From assembly GCF_001667775.1 (NCBI RefSeq), contig NZ_LZJI01000049.1, positions 1 to 64,000 on the forward strand: 64,000 nt of DNA, written 5' to 3'. Under the pieces are notes generated by a model. The model saw only the letters and a program-made list of their open reading frames with translations, was not told the origin of the DNA and searched no databases. The position numbers and the translations under genes were made by a program. The DNA is from Mycobacterium sp. E1747 (GTDB lineage: Bacteria; Actinomycetota; Actinomycetes; Mycobacteriales; Mycobacteriaceae). Of this stretch, positions 36,345-44,447 are shown in pieces; position 1 is the first letter of the stretch; every line of letters begins with the position of its first letter.

Positions 36345-38636
36345 ATGGCCATCATTGACTCGGACACTGAAGTCCGGACTTCGTACGAGGACGACATCGC
36401 CGCGACGCAGCGATACATGGACGGCCCACGGTTCGCCGGAATCACGCGTCTTTACACGGCTCGCCAGGTAGTGGAACAACGCGGCACCATCCCCACCGAC
36501 TACATCGTGGCGCGCGAGGCGGCGGCCGCCTTCTACGACCGGCTCCGCGAGCTGTTCGCCGCCAAGAAGAGCATCACCACGTTCGGGCCCTACTCGCCAG
36601 GCCAGGCCGTGGCCATGAAACGGATGGGCATCGAGGGCATCTACCTCGGCGGCTGGGCCACCTCGGCCAAGGGCTCCACCACCGAGGACCCCGGCCCGGA
36701 CCTGGCGAGCTACCCCCTGAGCCAGGTGCCCGACGACGCCGCGGTATTGGTGCGCGCCCTGCTGACCGCCGACCGCAACCAGCAGTACCAGCGGCTGAAC
36801 ATGAGCGCGGCGCAGCGAGCCAGCACCCCCGCCTACGACTACCGCCCGTTCATCATCGCCGACGCGGACACCGGGCACGGCGGTGATCCGCACGTGCGCA
36901 ATCTCGTCCGCCGCTTCGTCGAGGTGGGCGTCGCCGGCTACCACATCGAGGACCAGCGCCCGGGCACCAAGAAGTGCGGCCACCAGGGCGGCAAGGTCCT
37001 GGTGCCCTCCGACGAACAGATCAAGCGGCTCAACGCCGCTCGCTTCCAGCTCGACGTCATGCGGGTGCCGGGGATCATCGTCGCCCGCACCGATGCCGAG
37101 GCGGCCAACCTGATCGACAGCCGCGCCGACGAGCGCGACCAGCCGTTCCTGCTCGGCGCGACCAACCTGAACATCCCGTCGTACAAGTCCTGTTTCCTGG
37201 CGATGCTCCGGCGTTTCTACGAACTGGGCGTCAAGGAACTCAACGGCCATCTCCTTTACGCGCTGGCCGATTCGGAGTACGCCGCGGCCGCCGCCTGGCT
37301 GGAACGCCAGGGTATCCAGGGCTTGATCTCGGAGGCCGTCAACGCCCGGCGCGAAGACGGGCAGGGTTCGATCGACGACCTCTTCGACCAGGTGGAGTCG
37401 CGGTTCGTGGCCGCCTGGGAGGACGACGCCGGCCTGATGACCTATGGCGAGGCCGTCGCCGAGGTGCTGGAATTTGGCGAGAGAGAAGACGACGAGCCCT
37501 TCGCCATGAGCCCGGCGGACTGGCGGCGATTCGCCCAGCGCGCGTCGCTCTACGCCGCACGGGAAAAGGCGAAGCAGTTGGGCGTCGACCCGCCGTGGGA
37601 CTGTGAGCTGGCGAAGACGCCGGAGGGCTACTACCAGATCCGCGGCGGCATTCCCTACGCGATCGCCAAGTCGCTGGCCGCTGCGCCGTTCGCCGACATC
37701 CTCTGGATGGAGACAAAGACGGCCGATCTCGCCGACGCTCGGGAGTTCGCCGAGGCGATCCACGCCGAGTTCCCCGACAAGATGTTGGCCTATAACTTGT
37801 CCCCATCCTTCAACTGGGACACCACCGGCATGACCGATGAGGAGATGAAGCGCTTCCCCGAGGAGCTCGGCAAGATGGGCTTCGTCTTCAACTTCATCAC
37901 CTACGGCGGCCACCAGATCGACGGCGTCGCCGCCGAGGAGTTCGCGGCCTCCCTGAAACAGGACGGCATGCTGGCCCTGGCTCGCCTGCAGCGCAAGATG
38001 CGGCTGGTGGAGTCGCCTTATCGCACACCGCAGACGCTGGTCGGTGGGCCCCGCAGCGACGCGGCGCTGCAGGCGTCCTCCGGGCGGACGGCGACCACCA
38101 AGGCCATGGGCAAGGGTTCGACCCAGCACCAGCACCTCGTGCAGACCGAGGTGCCCAAGAAGCTGCTGGAAGAGTGGCTCGCGCTGTGGAGCGAGCACTA
38201 CCAACTCGGCGAGAAGCTGCGCGTGTCGCTGAGGCCGCGGCGGCCCGGCTCGGACGTGCTGGTGTTGGGCATCCACGGCAACGGGGACGAGCAGCTGGCC
38301 AACGTCGTGTTCGACCCGATCAAGGACCGGCACGGTCGCAGCATTCTCACGGTGCGCGACCAGAACACGTTCGCCGAGAAGCTGCGCCAGAAGCGATTGA
38401 TGACGCTGATCCACCTCTGGCTGGTGCACCGCTTCAAGGCCGACGCGGTGTATTACGTGACGCCGACCGAGGACAACCAGTATCAGACCTCAAAGATGAA
38501 GTCTCACGGCATCTTCAGTGAGGTGAATCAGGAGGTCGGCGAGATCATCGTCGCGGAGGTCAACCGTCCGCGCATCGAGGAGCTGCTTAAGCCGGACCGC
38601 GTGGCGCTCCGGAAGCTGATCACCAAGGAAGACTAA
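36345..38636 (+). CDS. aceA: Isocitrate lyase 2 (long form), intact
   Basis: Glyoxylate-shunt and methylcitrate-cycle lyase (isocitrate or methylisocitrate to succinate plus glyoxylate or pyruvate), needed for growth on fatty acids and cholesterol. The 763-residue product is the long mycobacterial ICL2: N-terminal TIM-barrel with [10 protein letters not shown] metal site and the catalytic loop KKCGH (Cys211), an inserted helical segment, and a C-terminal domain ([20 protein letters not shown] onward) that in M. tuberculosis ICL2 acts as an acetyl-CoA/propionyl-CoA sensing module. In strain H37Rv the gene is split (Rv1915/Rv1916); here it is one frame. ATG 36345 gives the family start [17 protein letters not shown]. 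Confidence 0.96.
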   Translation: MAIIDSDTEVRTSYEDDIAATQRYMDGPRFAGITRLYTARQVVEQRGTIPTDYIVAREAAAAFYDRLRELFAAKKSITTFGPYSPGQAVAMKRMGIEGIYLGGWATSAKGSTTEDPGPDLASYPLSQVPDDAAVLVRALLTADRNQQYQRLNMSAAQRASTPAYDYRPFIIADADTGHGGDPHVRNLVRRFVEVGVAGYHIEDQRPGTKKCGHQGGKVLVPSDEQIKRLNAARFQLDVMRVPGIIVARTDAEAANLIDSRADERDQPFLLGATNLNIPSYKSCFLAMLRRFYELGVKELNGHLLYALADSEYAAAAAWLERQGIQGLISEAVNARREDGQGSIDDLFDQVESRFVAAWEDDAGLMTYGEAVAEVLEFGEREDDEPFAMSPADWRRFAQRASLYAAREKAKQLGVDPPWDCELAKTPEGYYQIRGGIPYAIAKSLAAAPFADILWMETKTADLADAREFAEAIHAEFPDKMLAYNLSPSFNWDTTGMTDEEMKRFPEELGKMGFVFNFITYGGHQIDGVAAEEFAASLKQDGMLALARLQRKMRLVESPYRTPQTLVGGPRSDAALQASSGRTATTKAMGKGSTQHQHLVQTEVPKKLLEEWLALWSEHYQLGEKLRVSLRPRRPGSDVLVLGIHGNGDEQLANVVFDPIKDRHGRSILTVRDQNTFAEKLRQKRLMTLIHLWLVHRFKADAVYYVTPTEDNQYQTSKMKSHGIFSEVNQEVGEIIVAEVNRPRIEELLKPDRVALRKLITKED

Positions 38637-38643
38637 GGAGCGG

Positions 38644-38673
38644 CCCTCGCGCGAACCCCCGTTCGCTCGAGGG
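38644..38673 (+). terminator. Hairpin after aceA
   Basis: CCCTCGCGCGAAC (38644-38656) pairs with GTTCGCTCGAGGG (38661-38673) with one mismatch and a CCCC loop, starting 7 bases after the aceA stop codon. Position and strength fit a Rho-independent-like terminator, though without a U-tract. Confidence 0.65.
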
Positions 38674-38764
38674 CACCGCTTCGACCGGACGTGGCGTGGC
38701 GCCACGGACCATCCAATTTACGAATAAGAAAATTTCTTACCGCGGCGTTTGCAGAATCTGGGCA

Positions 38765-38963
38765 TAGCAACAGTTGTCTGCGGATACGATTTGATTCGCC
38801 GATGGCCCATTAGCCCGAGATGGGCCATCGGCTCGTAAGGCGCCCCGGTCCGCACCCGCGGCCCGCTTCGCGCCAACTCCCGTCGCCTTGGTTCGATGCC
38901 GCCGATGTGGCGCGCCCTCGCCGGCCCACATCTCACCCAAAAGCCCGTCTGTAGCAACAGTTG
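38765..38963. repeat. Direct repeats TAGCAACAGTTG
   Basis: The 12-mer TAGCAACAGTTG occurs at 38765-38776 and 38952-38963, 187 bases apart. Each contains CAAC-A-GTTG, a short inverted repeat, so they may be two copies of one binding site. The second copy is about 70 bases upstream of the small secreted-protein gene. Confidence 0.45.
38799..38831. repeat. Hairpin, copy 1 of the CCGATGGCCCAT stem
   Basis: CCGATGGCCCAT (38799-38810) pairs perfectly with ATGGGCCATCGG (38820-38831) across a 9-base loop. The same stem sequence recurs at 39250-39280, so this is one of a pair flanking the small secreted-protein gene. It is inside the ~400-base gap between aceA and that gene, which otherwise holds nothing recognised. 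Confidence 0.6.
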
Positions 38964-39032
38964 CACAGGTGTAGAATTGAAGTCATGGATGCGCGCCACC
39001 TCCCGACGCGCAACGAGAGGAAGGATCGGCTG

Positions 39033-39236
39033 ATGAAGGCGGAAATGAGGACGATGGTCGCGGTGTTCGGCGGAATGGCCGCGGTGGCCTTGGCGGTCGG
39101 TTTCGGGGGATTGGACGTCAGCCCGACCGGGGCCGCGGCGACGCACAAGCCGTCCGCCGTCACGTCGGCGCCGGCGGTTGCGTCCGGCGTTCACCCGGCC
39201 ACCCTGGCCGGCTGCGTGTCCGGTCTCGACTGCTAG
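39033..39236 (+). CDS. Small secreted peptide with C-terminal CVSGLDC
   Basis: A 67-residue exported protein. A purine-rich ribosome-binding site (AGAGGAAGGA, 39015-39024) sets the start at ATG 39033. Residues 7-30 form the signal peptide (MVAVFGGMAAVALAVGFGGL) with cleavage near TGAAA; the mature part is only about 35 residues (THKPSAVTSAPAVASGVHPA) ending in GCVSGLDC, a two-cysteine loop. Small secreted mycobacterial proteins with this kind of Cys-x5-Cys end exist; no function is known. Flanked by two copies of the same hairpin stem. Confidence 0.7.
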   Translation: MKAEMRTMVAVFGGMAAVALAVGFGGLDVSPTGAAATHKPSAVTSAPAVASGVHPATLAGCVSGLDC

Positions 39237-39249
39237 TCGAACCGCTTCC

Positions 39250-39280
39250 CCGATGGCCCATCCCGGTGATGGGCCATCGG
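39250..39280. terminator. Hairpin, copy 2 of the CCGATGGCCCATC stem; likely terminator
   Basis: CCGATGGCCCATC (39250-39262) pairs perfectly over 13 bases with GATGGGCCATCGG (39268-39280), with a 5-base loop CCGGT. It begins 13 bases after the stop codon of the small secreted-protein gene, a typical terminator position. The stem sequence is the same as at 38799. Confidence 0.7.
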
Positions 39281-39392
39281 CATTTCCGGGCTTCGAAGCC
39301 TCTGTGCCGCATCCAGTTTGCCAGGGCGCGCACCGGGGTAAGGAGAAGTGGACCAGGTGCACGTGGTGCAAGTGGGGATTGGGGACTTCGAG

Positions 39393-39794
39393 ATGAGATC
39401 TGCAGCCAGAAACTCGGTCGCGCTCTTCGGCGGTGCGGCCATGCTCGTGCTCGCGGTCGGATGCGGCGGCGGCAACAAGGCGCCTAACAGCAGCACCACC
39501 ACCACGCCGACGACCACCCCGTCGTCCACCGTGGCCCCGTCCACCCCCGGCGGAGGCGGCGGCACCACTGGCGGCCCCACGGGCGGCGGAGGACCCGGCG
39601 GCGGTAGCGGTGGCGTCCCCGGCGGCCCCACGGGCGGTGGCGGACCCGGCGGCGGTGGCGGTGGCGTCCCCGGCGGCCCCACGGGCGGTGGCGGACCCGG
39701 CGGCGGTGGCGGCAGCATCCCCGGTGTCGGGGGTGGCGGCGGCGGCCCGGGCGGCGGCGGCGGTTGCATCGGCAACGTCTGCGGCGGCTACTGA
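39393..39794 (+). CDS. Glycine-rich exported protein, probable lipoprotein
   Basis: A 133-residue exported protein. The N-terminus is a signal sequence (RNSVALFGGAAMLVLAVGC); the cysteine after VG could be lipidated, but the lipobox is weak (A-V-G-C). A Thr/Ser/Pro linker follows, then three near-exact 17-residue Gly/Pro repeats (GGPTGGGGPGGG core) and an end with GGCIGNVCGGY, again a closely spaced Cys pair as in the preceding small gene. A GTG at 39348 with AAGGAG nearby is an alternative start. Function unknown; the Gly-rich tail is not a PE_PGRS protein, since no PE domain exists. Confidence 0.7.
   Translation: MRSAARNSVALFGGAAMLVLAVGCGGGNKAPNSSTTTTPTTTPSSTVAPSTPGGGGGTTGGPTGGGGPGGGSGGVPGGPTGGGGPGGGGGGVPGGPTGGGGPGGGGGSIPGVGGGGGGPGGGGGCIGNVCGGY
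39570..39722. repeat. Three tandem 51-base repeats in the glycine-rich gene
   Basis: Three copies of a 51-base unit (17 codons, GGPTGGGGPGG core) in frame. The copies differ at few bases, which suggests recent expansion and possible length variation between strains. Confidence 0.8.
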
Positions 39795-39978
39795 CATCTC
39801 GCCGAACCGACGCCGACCAAACCACAACACAGACTTGCTGCCCTAGTCGGCGGGGCTGGGATCACCCGGCCCCGCCGGCTGAGAATCTCTCGCCCACCGA
39901 GCGTTGTCGCGCGACGGCCTAGGCCGGGCTCCGCATACGAGTTATGGTTCTGGCCAACTCGGTTGCAAGGGGACTTCG

Positions 39979-41142
39979 ATGACGAAGCTCAGGTTCGGAT
40001 ATTTCATCGCGCCGTTTCATCGGGCGGGCACCAACCCGACGCTCGCGCTGCAGCGCGACCTCGCCTTCATCGAGCACCTCGACACCCTCGGCTTCGACGA
40101 AGTGTGGCTGGGCGAACACCACTCGGCGGGTAGTGAGATCATCAGCTCGCCGGAGGTCTTCATCGCCGCGGCGGCCGAGCGTGCCAAGCGCATCCGCTTT
40201 GGCACCGGGGTCATCTCGCTCTCGTACCACAACCCGCTGTGGGTCGCCGACCGGCTGATGCTGCTGGATCACCTCACCCACGGCAGGATCATCGGCGGTG
40301 TGGGTCCCGGCTCGCTGCCCAGCGACTCGTCGATGATCGGGCTCACCCCGACCGACACGCGCGAGCTGCTCGAAACGAACCTCGACATCGTCGTCCGCCT
40401 GCTCGCGGGCGAAACGGTGAGCGCCAAGACGGCCACGCACCAACTGTTCGACGCCAAGCTGCAGCTCGCCCCCTATTCGGACGGCGGGATCCCGCTGTCG
40501 GTGGCCGCGGTCGCGTCGCCAACGGGCGCACGGTTGGCCGGCAAGCATGGCATCGGCCTGCTGTCCATCGGCGCGACGCTGACCGTCGAGGGTTTCAACG
40601 CGCTGTCCTATCACTGGGGCATCGTCGAGGAGCGCGCGGCGGCCTTCGGCACGCAGGTCGACCGCAAGAATTGGAGCCTGGTCGGCCTGTTCCACCTTGC
40701 CGAAACGGAGCAGCAGGCGCGCGACGAGGTCAAGTTCGGCATCGAGCCGTGGTTCCGCTACTTCCAGAAGGTGGCCGCCTTCCCGCAGATGACGATGCCC
40801 GGTGAGCAGCTCGACGAGATGATCGACGTCATCAACGACAACGGGGCGGGCGTGATCGGCACGCCGGAGCGGGCGCGGGCCCAGGTGCAGCGGCTGTGGG
40901 ATCAATCCGGCGGATTCGGCTGCATGCTGCAGATGGGCCACGAGTGGGCGAGCCCGGCCGCCACCAGGCGGTCCGCGGAACTGTTCGCCGCCGAAGTCAT
41001 GCCGCATTTCCAGGGGCAGGCGCAGCCGACGTTGGATGCCGCCGCCCGTGCTGGACAGGCCCGGGACAGCCTCGCGCAATCTCAGTTGGATGCGGTCGCG
41101 CACATGACCAAGAAGTATCAGGACGAGGTCGCCGCCAAGTAG
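39979..41142 (+). CDS. Luciferase-like (LLM class) flavin-dependent oxidoreductase
   Basis: A 387-residue TIM-barrel flavoprotein of the bacterial luciferase-like superfamily, probably FMN/NADH-linked monooxygenase rather than F420-dependent, judging by the GYFIAPFHRAG start and LGFDEVWLGEHHSAGSEIISS block of the LuxA-type branch. Other marks are LSYHNPLWVADRLMLLDHLT, GRIIGGVGPGSLPSD and the C-terminal IGTPERARAQVQRLWDQ. ATG 39979 is preceded by CAAGGGGAC. Substrate unknown. Single gene with no obvious operon partner. Confidence 0.88.
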   Translation: MTKLRFGYFIAPFHRAGTNPTLALQRDLAFIEHLDTLGFDEVWLGEHHSAGSEIISSPEVFIAAAAERAKRIRFGTGVISLSYHNPLWVADRLMLLDHLTHGRIIGGVGPGSLPSDSSMIGLTPTDTRELLETNLDIVVRLLAGETVSAKTATHQLFDAKLQLAPYSDGGIPLSVAAVASPTGARLAGKHGIGLLSIGATLTVEGFNALSYHWGIVEERAAAFGTQVDRKNWSLVGLFHLAETEQQARDEVKFGIEPWFRYFQKVAAFPQMTMPGEQLDEMIDVINDNGAGVIGTPERARAQVQRLWDQSGGFGCMLQMGHEWASPAATRRSAELFAAEVMPHFQGQAQPTLDAAARAGQARDSLAQSQLDAVAHMTKKYQDEVAAK

Positions 41143-41205
41143 CTTCATATTCCGGCGATAGCCGCTGCCCAGCTGGCGGCTAGGGTCTCGGCGCACAACC
41201 GTGGG

Positions 41206-41517
41206 ATGACCACCACCACCCGCCGCCCCAGGCGGCGGATTGCGCGGCTTTCCTTCGCGGCCGCCGCGGCCGTCGCCCTGCTGACCCTGTTCGGCGCGGC
41301 GCAAGCATCGGCGCGCCCGACCTTCCAACAGGCACCGCCCAACCTTTCCGGCGGGAGCGGTTTCGCCGCCGACGACGGCGACGACGAGGCCCAACTGCAG
41401 CAGCAGCTGCAGCAGTCCATGCAGCAGGCCGAACAGCAAAACGAACTGGCGCAGCAGCAGTTCGAACAGAGCATGCAGCAGGCTCAGCTCGACGAGCAGC
41501 AGGCCAACAACCCGTAG
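41206..41517 (+). CDS. Small secreted glutamine-rich protein
   Basis: A 103-residue exported protein: an Arg-rich start (TTTTRRPRRRIARL), a signal peptide core (FAAAAAVALLTLFGAAQASA) and a mature part of which the last 45 residues are Gln/Glu-rich with a heptad-like pattern (QLQQQLQQSMQQAEQQNE), predicted coiled coil. No cysteines. I do not recognise a family; the 3' end is convergent with an SRPBCC gene. Confidence 0.7.
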   Translation: MTTTTRRPRRRIARLSFAAAAAVALLTLFGAAQASARPTFQQAPPNLSGGSGFAADDGDDEAQLQQQLQQSMQQAEQQNELAQQQFEQSMQQAQLDEQQANNP

Positions 41518-41539
41518 CGCCGGCCTTTGACGCCCGCGG

Positions 41540-42007
41540 CTAGCGCTGGACGTTCGACTCGCGCTCGGCGGTCTCCACCAGCCGCCGCACGAAGAACCGG
41601 ATCGCGCCACTCATCGCGGCCCGCAGCACCGGACCCGTCCCGGAAACGCCCTCCACGAACGAGCCGGCCCAGCGGATATCGGTGCCGCCGGCCGGGTTTG
41701 GCGTCAGGACCACCTCGCCGACGTAGTCCTTGATCGGGCTCGACGGCGTGATGAGCTTGTAGACGTGCCGCCGGTCCGGCTCGTATTCGACGGTTTCCTC
41801 CTGCACGAGCAGCGGCCACATCCCAAGCTTGCGGACCGCCCCGACTCCGCCCGGCGCGGGATCACCCTGTCGCACCCAACTCGAGTGGACGATGATGGGC
41901 TTGGCCCACTTCGACCAGTTCGCGCCGTCGGCCACGAGGCGGAACAGCGTCGCGGCGGGCGCGGTGCTGGTACGGGTGGCCTCGAACGAATACGTCCTGC
42001 CTGACAT
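41540..42007 (-). CDS. SRPBCC family protein
   Basis: A 155-residue helix-grip-fold protein, one of several in this window. It opens GRTYSFEATRTSTAPAATLFRLVADGANWSKWA, the ligand-domain first strand and helix, continues with GVGAVRKLGMWPLLVQEETVE and VYKLITPSSPIKDYVGEVVL, and ends with a long helix (MSGAIRFFVRRLVETAERES). No catalytic residues or partner gene identify its ligand. Confidence 0.85.
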   Translation of the reverse strand: MSGRTYSFEATRTSTAPAATLFRLVADGANWSKWAKPIIVHSSWVRQGDPAPGGVGAVRKLGMWPLLVQEETVEYEPDRRHVYKLITPSSPIKDYVGEVVLTPNPAGGTDIRWAGSFVEGVSGTGPVLRAAMSGAIRFFVRRLVETAERESNVQR

Positions 42008-42136
42008 GACCCACTCCCTGCGAATCGGTCGCCGGCCCTGCTGGCCGCTCGCGCGTAGGCTACCGCTCGCGCCGCACCCGCGAGGGGCGGGGTTCGGCGA
42101 CGGTAAGGCCGTCGGCTACGAGGATCACGACGGGTC

Positions 42137-42262
42137 GTGGGCTGGATTCGTCAGGCTTTCCAGGTCAGCAAGGACCGGTCGACGTCGCTGGCAATCAGCT
42201 GCGACACCGACAAGCAAGACCCCGAGACGCTCGCGGACGCGCTGGCAAAGCGCTGCATGTAG
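42137..42262 (+). other. Possible gene remnant in the gap before fadD31
   Basis: In the 352-base gap 42008-42359 one frame reads VGWIRQAFQVSKDRSTSLAI, then SCDTDKQDPETLADALAKRC and stops at 42260-42262. The composition is protein-like, unlike the Arg-rich shadows around it, but there is no clear start or ribosome-binding site. It may be the 3' end of a lost gene or a 41-residue protein from GTG 42137. Confidence 0.35.
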
Positions 42263-42359
42263 CTGGCGGATTCGGTTCGCGGACAACGTCCTTCGCGCAC
42301 GACGTGCCGATGATCACGTTCGCGGCACGACGGGTTTGCCGCTGCCTACAGTGGGGTCC

Positions 42360-44225
42360 ATGGAGTTCGGTTCCGGGCGGAATGCCGGCGGTGTCCCCGG
42401 CCTGCTCAAGATCGAGGATTGCCTGGACGCCGAGGGCAACATCATGCCGCCGCCGGACGTCACGCTGATTTCCCTCATCGACCGCAACATCGCCAACGTC
42501 GGTGACGCCGTCGCGTACCGCTTCCTGGACTACAACCGCTCACCCGACGGGGCGGCGGAAGAGGTGACGTGGAGCCAGTTCGGCGTGCGACTGGAAGCGA
42601 TCGGCGCGCGCGTCCAGGAGGCCGCCGGCCATGGCGAGCGGGTCGCCGTCCTGGCGCCTCAGAGCCTGGACTATGTGATGGGCTTCTACGCGGCGATCAA
42701 GGCCGGCACCATTGCGGTGCCCTTGTTCGCGCCCGAGTTGCCGGGCCACGCCGAACGTCTGGACACGGCCCTGCGCGATTCGCGGCCGACGGCCGTGTTG
42801 ACGACGGCGGCGGCCAAGGGAGCGGTCGAGGACTTTCTGAGCGCCCTCCCGCAGCTGCAGCGGCCACGGGTCATCGTCATCGACGAGATACCCGACTCGG
42901 CGCGGGAATCGTTCACTCCCACCGAACTGCGCCACGACGACGTCTCCCATTTGCAGTACACGTCGGGTTCGACGCGGCCCCCGGTCGGCGTCGAGATCAC
43001 GCACCGGGCGGTGGGCACCAACCTCGTCCAGATGATCCTTTCGATCGACCTGCTGGACCGCAACACCCACGGGGTGAGCTGGCTGCCGCTCTACCACGAC
43101 ATGGGCCTGTCGATGATCGGCTTCCCGGCGGTGTACGGGGGACATTCCACGCTGATGTCGCCCACGGCGTTCGTGCGGAGGCCGCAGCGCTGGATCAAAG
43201 CCCTGTCGGATGAGGCGGGGCGGGCGGTCACCGCGGCGCCGAACTTTGCCTACGAATGGACCGCCCAACGGGGGGTGCCCGCGCCGGGTGATGCGGTCGA
43301 CCTGAGCAACGTGGTGCTGATCATCGGATCCGAACCGGTCAGCGTCGACGCGATCAGCGCCTTCAACAAGGCGTTCGCCCCTTATGGCCTACCGCCGACG
43401 GCCTTCAAGCCCTCCTACGGCATCGCCGAGGCAACGCTGTTCGTCGCGACGATCGCGCCCGAGGCGGTCGCGACGCCGGCCTATTTCGACCGCGAGGAGC
43501 TGGGCGCCGGTCGCGCGGTGCGGGTGGCGGCCGACGCCCCGGAGGCCGTCGCGCAGGTGTCCTGCGGCCAGGTGGGCCGCAGTGAGTGGGCGGTCATCGT
43601 CGACCCGGACAGCGGCGCCGAACTGCCCGACGGTCGTGTCGGTGAGATCTGGGTGCAGGGCAACAACGTCGGGCGCGGCTATTGGGGGCTGCCCGACGAC
43701 ACTCGCCGAGCGTTCGGCGGACGGCTGCGCTCGCGGTTGGCCGAGGGCAGCCACGCGGCGGGATCGGCCGTCGAGGGCGCGTGGCTGCGGACCGGGGACC
43801 TGGGCACATTTCTCGACGGCGAGCTGTACGTCACCGGCCGGATCGCCGACATGGTCACCGTCGCCGGCCGCAACCACTACCCGCAACACATCGAGGCCAC
43901 CGCCGCCGAAGCGTCGCCGATCGTCCGGCGTGGATACGTAACGGCTTTCGCCGTGCCCGCAGGGGACTCCGATCACCAGTTGGTGATCGTCGCCGAGCGG
44001 GCGACGGGCACCAGCCGGGCCGATCCGCAGCCGGCCATCGAGGCCATCCGGGCCACCGTTCTGCGCCGCCACGGGCTGCGGGTCGCCGACGTGTGTTTCC
44101 TGCCGGCCGGCGCCATCCCGCGCACGACCAGCGGCAAACTGGCCCGCCGGGCCTGCCGCGCCCAGTACCTGAGCGGCGGCCTGGGCCACACTGATTCGGG
44201 TGGACGGCATGGAAAACGGCCCTGA
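42360..44225 (+). CDS. fadD31: Fatty-acyl-AMP ligase (FadD31-like)
   Basis: A 621-residue ANL-superfamily adenylating enzyme of the FAAL type, which activates fatty acids as acyl-AMP for transfer to an acyl carrier or polyketide synthase. Motifs: P-loop-like YTSGSTRPPVGVEITH at about 200, LPLYHDMGLSMIGFPAVYGG (FAAL A3-like), SYGIAEATLFV, WLRTGDLGTF, and hinge GRIADMVTVAGRNHYPQHIE, where Ala replaces the usual Lys of GRIKD. The C-terminal catalytic lysine in RTTSGKLAR is present. ATG 42360 gives the usual start. No polyketide synthase is nearby, so the acceptor is unknown. Confidence 0.92.
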   Translation: MEFGSGRNAGGVPGLLKIEDCLDAEGNIMPPPDVTLISLIDRNIANVGDAVAYRFLDYNRSPDGAAEEVTWSQFGVRLEAIGARVQEAAGHGERVAVLAPQSLDYVMGFYAAIKAGTIAVPLFAPELPGHAERLDTALRDSRPTAVLTTAAAKGAVEDFLSALPQLQRPRVIVIDEIPDSARESFTPTELRHDDVSHLQYTSGSTRPPVGVEITHRAVGTNLVQMILSIDLLDRNTHGVSWLPLYHDMGLSMIGFPAVYGGHSTLMSPTAFVRRPQRWIKALSDEAGRAVTAAPNFAYEWTAQRGVPAPGDAVDLSNVVLIIGSEPVSVDAISAFNKAFAPYGLPPTAFKPSYGIAEATLFVATIAPEAVATPAYFDREELGAGRAVRVAADAPEAVAQVSCGQVGRSEWAVIVDPDSGAELPDGRVGEIWVQGNNVGRGYWGLPDDTRRAFGGRLRSRLAEGSHAAGSAVEGAWLRTGDLGTFLDGELYVTGRIADMVTVAGRNHYPQHIEATAAEASPIVRRGYVTAFAVPAGDSDHQLVIVAERATGTSRADPQPAIEAIRATVLRRHGLRVADVCFLPAGAIPRTTSGKLARRACRAQYLSGGLGHTDSGGRHGKRP

Positions 44226-44361
44226 CCCGGTCGGCTGACTTAGTCTCGGTTCGGAGGCAGGACGATGATTTTCAACTTTGCGTTGCGGCAGGCCGTGTTT
44301 CACGACGTCCTCGGCGTACGCCCACAGACGTAACCATTCCGGCCCCGGCGCCGCCGAGGGC

Positions 44362-44402
44362 GGGCCCTACGCCGGAAAACCGCCCTGGAGTGCGTAGGGC
44401 CC
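44362..44402. terminator. Long inverted repeat after fadD31
   Basis: GGGCCCTACGC (44362-44372) and GCGTAGGGCCC (44392-44402) form a perfect 11-base stem with a 19-base loop. It lies 137 bases after the fadD31 stop and 46 bases before the next gene start, so it could end the fadD31 transcript or act as a leader element for the following operon. Confidence 0.5.
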
Positions 44403-44447
44403 ACGTTCGGCAGCATGTCGGTCGGCCGCGGGTGGCATCCTGGCCGT

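Noticed and set aside
36279-38429. 716-codon minus-strand frame
   Set aside because: Antisense to isocitrate lyase 2, with Leu/Gly/Arg-biased composition and no domain.
39393-39794. PE_PGRS protein
   Set aside because: Glycine-rich tail only; no PE domain, and the N-terminus is an export signal.
39919-41610. 563-codon minus-strand frame
   Set aside because: Antisense to the luciferase-like oxidoreductase and the Gln-rich protein gene.
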